Assembly (NCBI RefSeq): GCF_945859685.1
Contig: NC_079147.1
Coordinates: 263,428,572-263,492,571, forward strand
Length of the DNA stretch: 64,000 nucleotides
Origin: Eupeodes corollae
Lineage: Eukaryota; Arthropoda; Insecta; Diptera; Syrphidae
Direction: 5' to 3'
Shown here piece by piece: positions 58,411-64,000 of this stretch (the first letter of the stretch is position 1; the number at the start of each line of letters is the position of its first letter). The notes under the pieces are model-generated. The model searched no databases. It was not told the origin of the DNA and worked only from the letters and a program-made list of their open reading frames with translations. Position numbers and translations under genes: made by a program.

Positions 58411-58689
58411 ATGATCTAACAATTTCGCTCATTTATTCTCCTAATTGGTCAATTGTAAAGGGGCTTGGGGGTGTGAACAAGCGTGAAGTTTTAATCAGTC
58501 TCGGAATCTCTCTCCGTCCTGAGGTATCCATTTAAGTCTTGGAGTTTTTTCTAAGCTTAGACGATATGTCTCATGCAAGAAGTTTGCATTCGCCACAATG
58601 GGTAAAAGATACGGAAAAGTTGCTAATAATACTTCAAAATCAATAACAGAATACAATTACTTCATTATTGCGCTGGTCAATACAAAAAC

Positions 58690-59580
58690 AACTTTCAAAA
58701 TATACATTTATTTTTCTAAACTTCCTAAAATTGTGCATATATTTTTTTTAGAAAACCTCTTGCTTTTAATCACTTCAGCACATCTTCGGGGCATGGAGCT
58801 AATTTAATTGTTATTATGATGTTGATATCCGTGGACTGCTCTATGCATTGTAACACATAAATCTGGTTTTCTTGAAACCACGTCTTAACCGTATTAGACG
58901 TGTGCTTTGGGTCGTTGTAATGCTGAAATATCCATTTTGCAACATTACATTTTGCAAAATGTCACGGTACATAAAACGATCCCTTGCACCATCTTTTTGG
59001 TGAATCAATCCCAGTCCATGTTCTGTAAACATCCCCACGCTATTACCTTACCTCCTCCGTCTTTCAAAGTAGCTTTGGTCTGGATTTATAACCTCTTGGC
59101 TGATCTGCGAACACGACGGAAACCATAGCAACCCTTCAAATTGAATTTGGACTCGCCCGAAAATAACGGTCCCATTGATGTGGTCATGAGAAAATTTTAA
59201 TCTCACAAGCTTGTTTTTGGTTGAAATAAAAACCTTTTTACAGATTTCAAAGATTTTAGTACACCATTAACATCTCGTCTCTGAATTGTTCTCGCGCTTA
59301 CATTTAGGTCGACTTGGATTCTTATTTCTCCAGACGTAAGTAAAGGGTTTTTAATCGACTTTGTCCTCTCGTTTTTGTTGTTTTTCTTAGTCTGCCACTT
59401 ATATGAACTGTTTGGAATGACTTTTTGAATTTGTAAAACTTTATTAATTGGCAAATCACTGATTTTGGAATGGAATATTGTTCCGATATTTTAATTTGAC
59501 TCATTCTACTTTTATATCCTCTGATCGTAGTTTGACGCTTACTACTTTTTGAAAATTCTGAAGTGTATAAAAACAAAAAA
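58690..59580 (-). pseudogene. Tc1-like transposase, dead
   Basis: The N-terminal part at 59576-59203 carries overlapping frames with SQIKISEQYSIPKSVICQLI and then, after a shift, NPLLTSGEIRIQVDLNVSAR and TIQRRDVNGVLKS, the paired-like DNA-binding region. The catalytic part has VGMFTEHGLGLIHQKDG, DRFMYRDILQNVMLQN and QHYNDPKHTSNTVKTWFQEN. In the last motif Y stands where the catalytic D is expected (QxDN). The final TDINII motif lacks the following glutamate context. It is distinct from the Tc1 element at 47961. Confidence 0.8.
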
Positions 59581-59839
59581 TTCTGAAGTGTAAATATTCT
59601 CTAATAATTTTTTCTTTTATTTTACTAGAATATTTGTTTTCGACTATTTAACAAAAGTTAGCTAAACACCTTATAAAAAGATTCAACTGAACTGTATGCA
59701 TTTCGAAGTGGGATCACAATGGACCATGAAAGATAAGTTCCTGATGAAATTCGTGAAGTTGTCAAGGACATACGACAGCAGTTGTGGGAACTGGCTATAA
59801 ATGGTTGGCCTGCAACTGCTTTTTACTCGGTAACAAACA

Positions 59840-61665
59840 ACTTTAATATACTTGAGATTTTGTAAGGTACTTAAATTACTCAATTTATACTTACAATATT
59901 TAAAAGTTCTTGAAAAGTACTTCAAGTATTTGAAATGTACTCCAAGTATATCAGAAACTATGCTTCCTCGATAGTGACGTTGACGCCAGCGCTGATATGA
60001 TCACAAGTTTGATTCTCTTGGGAATGAGAACTTTTATCCCGAATAGGGTTAAAAGCATAAGACCTAAGGAAAACGCATGGTTCGATGCGAACTGTAAAGA
60101 GGTTATTATGGCCAAGAAGGTAAGTTTCCGTTTTTTTAAAGCCAATCCAACTGAGGAAAACCGGAATAAGTTCAAGCAAGCCAGGAAGGCCTGCAACGCC
60201 CATATTCGACGGACCAAATTTTTACATGACCAAAAATTACGTCAAAAAATACTGCAATGTCCCAAAGGCAGTAAAAATTTTTGGTCATTTGTAAAAAATA
60301 TGAGGAATTCTTCCTCTTCCTCGGTTCCTACGCTCGTTGTGAATGACACTCCATTTGTTAGCTCCTTAGAGAAAGCAAATCTCTTTGCTAGGCAGTTCGC
60401 CGCCAATTCAACGCTGCCAGTGAGTGTTATGATTCCACCTGTACTTGAGCGAGTTAATGATTCTATGGGGCAAATCTTTTTTCGCACTCGTACTGCAGCG
60501 AGAGTCCTAAAAGATCTTAACAAAACACAAATCTGCTGGTCCGGATGGTATCCCCGCTATTGTTCTGAAGAGGTGTTCTTCATCGCTGGAAAAACAACTG
60601 CGTAAGCTTTTTCATCTGTCCTACTCCTCAGGTCTCGTTCCGAGCGGATGGAAAACCGCATTTGTCCAGCCTATTCCCAAAAAAGGCGAATCTTCCTTGC
60701 CGTCTAATTATCGACCGATTGCACTTAAATCCCTTCTTTCCAAGGTTATGGAAACGCTGATTAATTATCAGCTAAAGAAATATCTTGAAGAAAGGAAGCT
60801 TCTTAATGACCGGCAGTATGGCTTTCGTAGCAATAGGTCCACTGGTGATCTCATGGTTCATCTCACCGAACAGTGGAACAAATCTTTACATAGTTTTGGA
60901 GAAAGTAAGATTATTGCACTAGATATTTTAAAAGCATTTGATAGGGTTTGGCATCAGGCTCTCTTATCGAAAATGCGTGCTTTCGGTTTGCATGAATCCC
61001 TCCTTCATTGGATTACTAATTACCTTTCGAATCGTACAATACAAGTTGTATTGGATGGATTCAAGTCTGAAAACCACAAAATAAATGCTGGTGTGCCCCA
61101 GGGCTCTGTTCTATCTCCAACACTCTTTCTCATTTTTATTAATGATCTCCTGTCTGCAACATCTAATCCAATACATTGTTTCGCTGACGATAGTACTCTT
61201 AGCTTTTCATATTCGTTTTCAGATTCACACCCCTCTTCTTTGGATGTGGAACTGCAACGACAAAATATGATAAGCTCATTAAATTTCGACCTAAAAATCA
61301 TTGTACAATGGGGAATAAGAAACCGCGTGGAATTTAATGCTTCGAAAACGCAATGCTGTCTTGTATCGTTAAAGCGTTATCGTTATTACTTCATGTATTT
61401 CAGCAATACACCAAGTACTCTTGAAGTACTATAATTACTTCAACAGTACTCCAAGTACTTATACATCACTTGTATATTTGAACATCAATTTAAAAACGAC
61501 ATTGTGTTGTTTCTTTTTCACTAGAAAAAAGTAAATTTTTAGTATTTGAAAGAATTTATCAAGTAACTTAAGATACTTGCTAATACTTGAATGCTATACT
61601 TGTAATAAAGTACTTAAGTACCAAAAATTCGTTCTTCTTGAAGTACTTAATTTAAAAATAAAATA
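59840..61665. repeat. AGTACTT-rich DNA flanking a LINE
   Basis: Before and after the LINE copy (59840-59955 and 61400-61665) the sequence is studded with AGTACTT, AAGTACTTGA and near variants on both strands, around a dozen in total. The same style on both sides shows that the LINE sits within one such block. Confidence 0.65.
59963..61400 (+). pseudogene. LINE linker and reverse transcriptase (family A), truncated both ends
   Basis: The first frame (59997-60605) has ITSLILLGMRTFIPNRVKSI, ENAWFDANCKEVIMAKK, NFWSFVKNMRNSSSSS and FFRTRTAARVLKDL. After a single shift near 60520, the second frame (60697-61434) has NYRPIALKSLLSKVMETLIN, NDRQYGFRSNRSTGDLMVHL, LDILKAFDRVWHQALLSKMR, AGVPQGSVLSPTLFLIFIND and CFADDSTLSFS, with the FADD box at about 61183. 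It ends at NASKTQCCLVSLKRY, where other sequence takes over. Apart from the shift the RT is well preserved. It is the best guide to the family A fragments at 31840, 41640 and 63828. Confidence 0.88.
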
Positions 61666-63239
61666 CAGTTCTTGATAATTCCAAGTTCAAAAATTATATT
61701 TCGAAAAAACAAGCCTTGATTCTTCTACTGATATTTACCCTTGAAATTTCACTGCATTACCATAAAACAAAAAACAAAAATGATGACCTGTATGGATACA
61801 CAAATTTAACGAACCCAAGACAAGAGCCCTTGCAAGTAAAGCAAAAAATTCAGACAGCCTTTTAGTTCAATAATCAAGAAAAAAATAAGAAATTAAGAGT
61901 ACGGTACTGAACGAAATGATTAAGGCTTAAGTTGAGGGCAGATGGTATGGTGACGTGAAGGTAGTCTTCATCTTCGTCGTCGGGTAAATTGGTCTCAACA
62001 ATTTTACGCTATGTTTGCTCATACACCACTTCCCCGCCTATATTGACCCCAATAAACGATAAACACTTTTTGAACTTTTTTTAATTTCGTTTTTAATACC
62101 GTCAACCGGACCATACCCGACCGGACTTTTGGAATATATATATATATATGGTTCGGATACAAAATATGCAACCGAAAAAAAAAACTAAACTGATGTTCCC
62201 GTCGTCATCGTTGTTCGGTCGTAGGCGGTCTTTATCCGAGGATTTTATACCGAACTCAAATTTAAACTTTGATAATTTGCCTCCGAATGACGATTATATA
62301 AGAGAATGAATAATTCTTTTTCTTCTTCTTCTTCTTTTTTCTCCTCGGTTTTTCTCAACTTGAATCTTTTATCATCCTTAAAAAAAAGAGTCCTGCTGCG
62401 ATGTTTCGTCTTCCATGTCTATCTATGTTGATTGTCAAATAAATGCTAATTACACTTTGAAATCAGACCAAATTTATATAATATACAGAGAGAAGCTTTT
62501 TTGTCAGTAAAGATACTTAAAAAGAGGGTTCAGATTGTGATTAATTTGGTTAAGTTATCATTTTGGTCCATTGAGTGCTCAAGAAGATGACCCTTAAAAA
62601 TAAAATTATCACAATTTTTTGTTGCTTTGCTTTATTTAAAGCTGTTAAGAAAAATCTCTTATATTTGAAAGACCGATTAGAAGTTTTAAACTTAAACTCT
62701 TTGAATTTAAGTAGATAGGTTTTTTTTCATGTAGGTGTATTAAATTTTGTCCTTGATGGAAAATAATTTAACTGTTGAACTTGTGGGAAACAAATTTAGT
62801 GTGTCTTAGGTGCATAGTTATAAATTCTCAACCTAGCTGCTTTAACTTAAATTGGGGTATTTTATGAGACTATTCTTAATTTATAGCAGAAATAAAACAG
62901 CCTAGAGGTGTAAATTAAAATTTTGTTTTGTATAAAGTTGTATTTTTATTATTTTTATCATATAACTAATTAACTAAAAACAACTCATTAGCTTTACTCA
63001 TGATTGATAACTTAAGTTTTATACTTTGGTTTACAAGCTAATGAGATGATTAACCTATTGATTATACTATTAAACATGGATTAAAGTAAGACTTCTATGA
63101 AAAAGTTGAAAATCGAAAAATGTTCTGATTTCTTAACAAAAGTTATCACCAAATTCTTTCGTTATTAGAATTTGTATGATCTTTTTCAGTACCTTTTTCA
63201 TGCCGTCAGTTATTTGGCGTTACTTCAAGGCCAAGTAAA
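61666..63239. other. Unassigned DNA with microsatellites
   Basis: No gene is recognised. (TA)n lies near 62139-62152 and (CTT)n near 62318-62340. The block 61920-62260 is GC-richer, with direct repeats of CCGGAC/CCGAC, and could be single-copy host DNA. Confidence 0.5.
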
Positions 63240-63795
63240 AACAAAGCCAATTTATTTCAGTATATAAAACCATTTCGGTACCGTGTAATTAAGCTAAGTA
63301 AAATAAAGCTAAATTTCAAGAATTGGCCTTATTTCACTTTTGTAAAGTGTAATAAAACCAATTTTCAACAAATTTTCATCAAATTGGTTTTATTTCACTT
63401 TCAACTATGTGTTTCCTTATTAATACAAAGAAACTTTTCATACACTCAACCTCGCTTCTACCTTAAACCCTACATAAAGTTGAAGGGGGTGGCATGTCCC
63501 CTTTGATGCCTTACCGTAAAAGTAAGTTGGTTTTATTTCTCAAATATGTTTGGTCTTATTTCACTTTTTCAGAGTATTTTACTTTATAAAGTGCAATAGG
63601 GCCAAGCTTTAAAGTTTTTTCATGGCACTTCCATTTTTGATATCTTTCCATCAGCAGTGTTTATCATACTTAAACCTGGCCTTTTTTCTACTTTGTTAAA
63701 GTGCAATATTACCATCTGCTTAAAATTGCCTTATTTCACATTGGTAAAGGCAATAAGATCAATTTTTGAAAGTTGGTCTTATTTCACTTGGCTTT
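63240..63795. repeat. Cluster of related imperfect palindromes
   Basis: At least five copies or half copies of an inverted motif occur, close to TTGGTCTTATTTCACTTT joined by a short loop to AAAGTGYAATARGRCCAA. The clearest is at 63323-63361 (15 of 18 arm bases match, 3-base loop). Others are at 63384 (half), 63546-63605 (20-base loop), 63677-63714, 63725-63762 and 63773 (half). There is no coding content. Confidence 0.75.
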
Positions 63796-63827
63796 TTGAT
63801 TAGGATTTTTAAACATTCATAGTGCTG

Positions 63828-64000
63828 CCGTCGGGGTGTTCGCCGCCAATTCTACGCTGCCAGTGAGTGTTATGACTCCGCCTGTACTTGAGGGAGTTAG
63901 TGATTCTATGGGACCAATCTTTTTTCGCACTCGTACTGTGGCAAGAGATCTAAACACACATAAATCCGCTGGTGCGTAAGCTTTTTCATCTGTCCTACTC
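63828..64000 (+). pseudogene. LINE fragment (family A) at the window edge
   Basis: FAANSTLPVSVMTPPVLEGV followed by SDSMGPIFFRTRTVAR matches the copy at 60400-60510. The next 100 bp or so is deleted, so that THKSAGA joins directly to KLFHLSYS. It continues past the window. Confidence 0.85.

Noticed and set aside
1..64000. CRISPR arrays, prophage, insertion sequences or operons
   Set aside because: No spaced direct repeats, bacterial gene order or ribosome binding sites; the content is eukaryotic.

Overview
The window reads as AT-rich nuclear DNA of an insect, most likely a fly (Diptera). The reasons are the transposon families present: a Ty3/gypsy element with K02A2.6/Mag-like proteins, several Tc1/mariner families, Jockey-like and other APE-type LINEs, tRNA-derived SINEs, and a noncoding repeat built like Drosophila DINE-1/Helentron elements. 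Species cannot be named from the sequence alone. There is no operon structure, no CRISPR array and no convincing host protein-coding gene. Nearly everything recognisable is mobile DNA, in mixed orientation and heavily nested, and the rest is AT-rich sequence that I cannot assign.

Layout. 1-3262: anonymous DNA ending in a reverse copy of the noncoding repeat family (called the AACTTCC family here). 3263-8279: an apparently intact LTR retrotransposon with two 201-bp LTRs in which I see no difference, a 5-bp target duplication and one 1382-codon gag-pol frame. 8280-16070: more AACTTCC copies, a MITE with long inverted repeats (9718-10056) and much unassigned DNA. 16070-25530: LINE fragments (RT end at 16070-16803, endonuclease at 18110-19300, RT at 23733-25530), a SINE, an AACTTCC copy and a short exon-like island near 20.5 kb. 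25530-31670: mostly unassigned, with an 18-bp minisatellite at 27350-28190 and a tandem duplication near 30.4 kb.

31675-36860 is a nest flanked by Tc1-like terminal inverted repeats. It holds a reverse LINE (itself hit by a PIF/Harbinger-like MITE and a nearly whole mariner-like element), a SINE, a second mariner relic and another LINE. 38200-41400 holds two further LINEs and a SINE placed head-to-tail. 42526-44917 is a palindromic compound of the AACTTCC family. 45531-46135 is a reverse LINE fragment.

47961-54963 is a second nest. A Tc1 element with IR/DR-type termini contains, from outside inwards, mariner halves, Jockey-like LINE parts and an ORF1-bearing LINE, with a (GGAAA)n microsatellite near its left side. 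56775-61400 holds a reverse LINE, a MITE, a dead Tc1 transposase and a forward LINE embedded in AGTACTT-rich DNA. 63240-63795 is a cluster of related imperfect palindromes, and a LINE fragment runs off the right edge.

Functional links. Only the gypsy element looks capable of its own activity, since it has all enzymatic motifs and priming signals. The SINEs carry a tail resembling the 3' end of one LINE family in the window, which suggests they borrowed its reverse transcriptase. All other transposase and RT genes seen here carry frameshifts, stops or truncations. The density, nesting and mixed orientation resemble pericentromeric or piRNA-cluster DNA, but that is inference.
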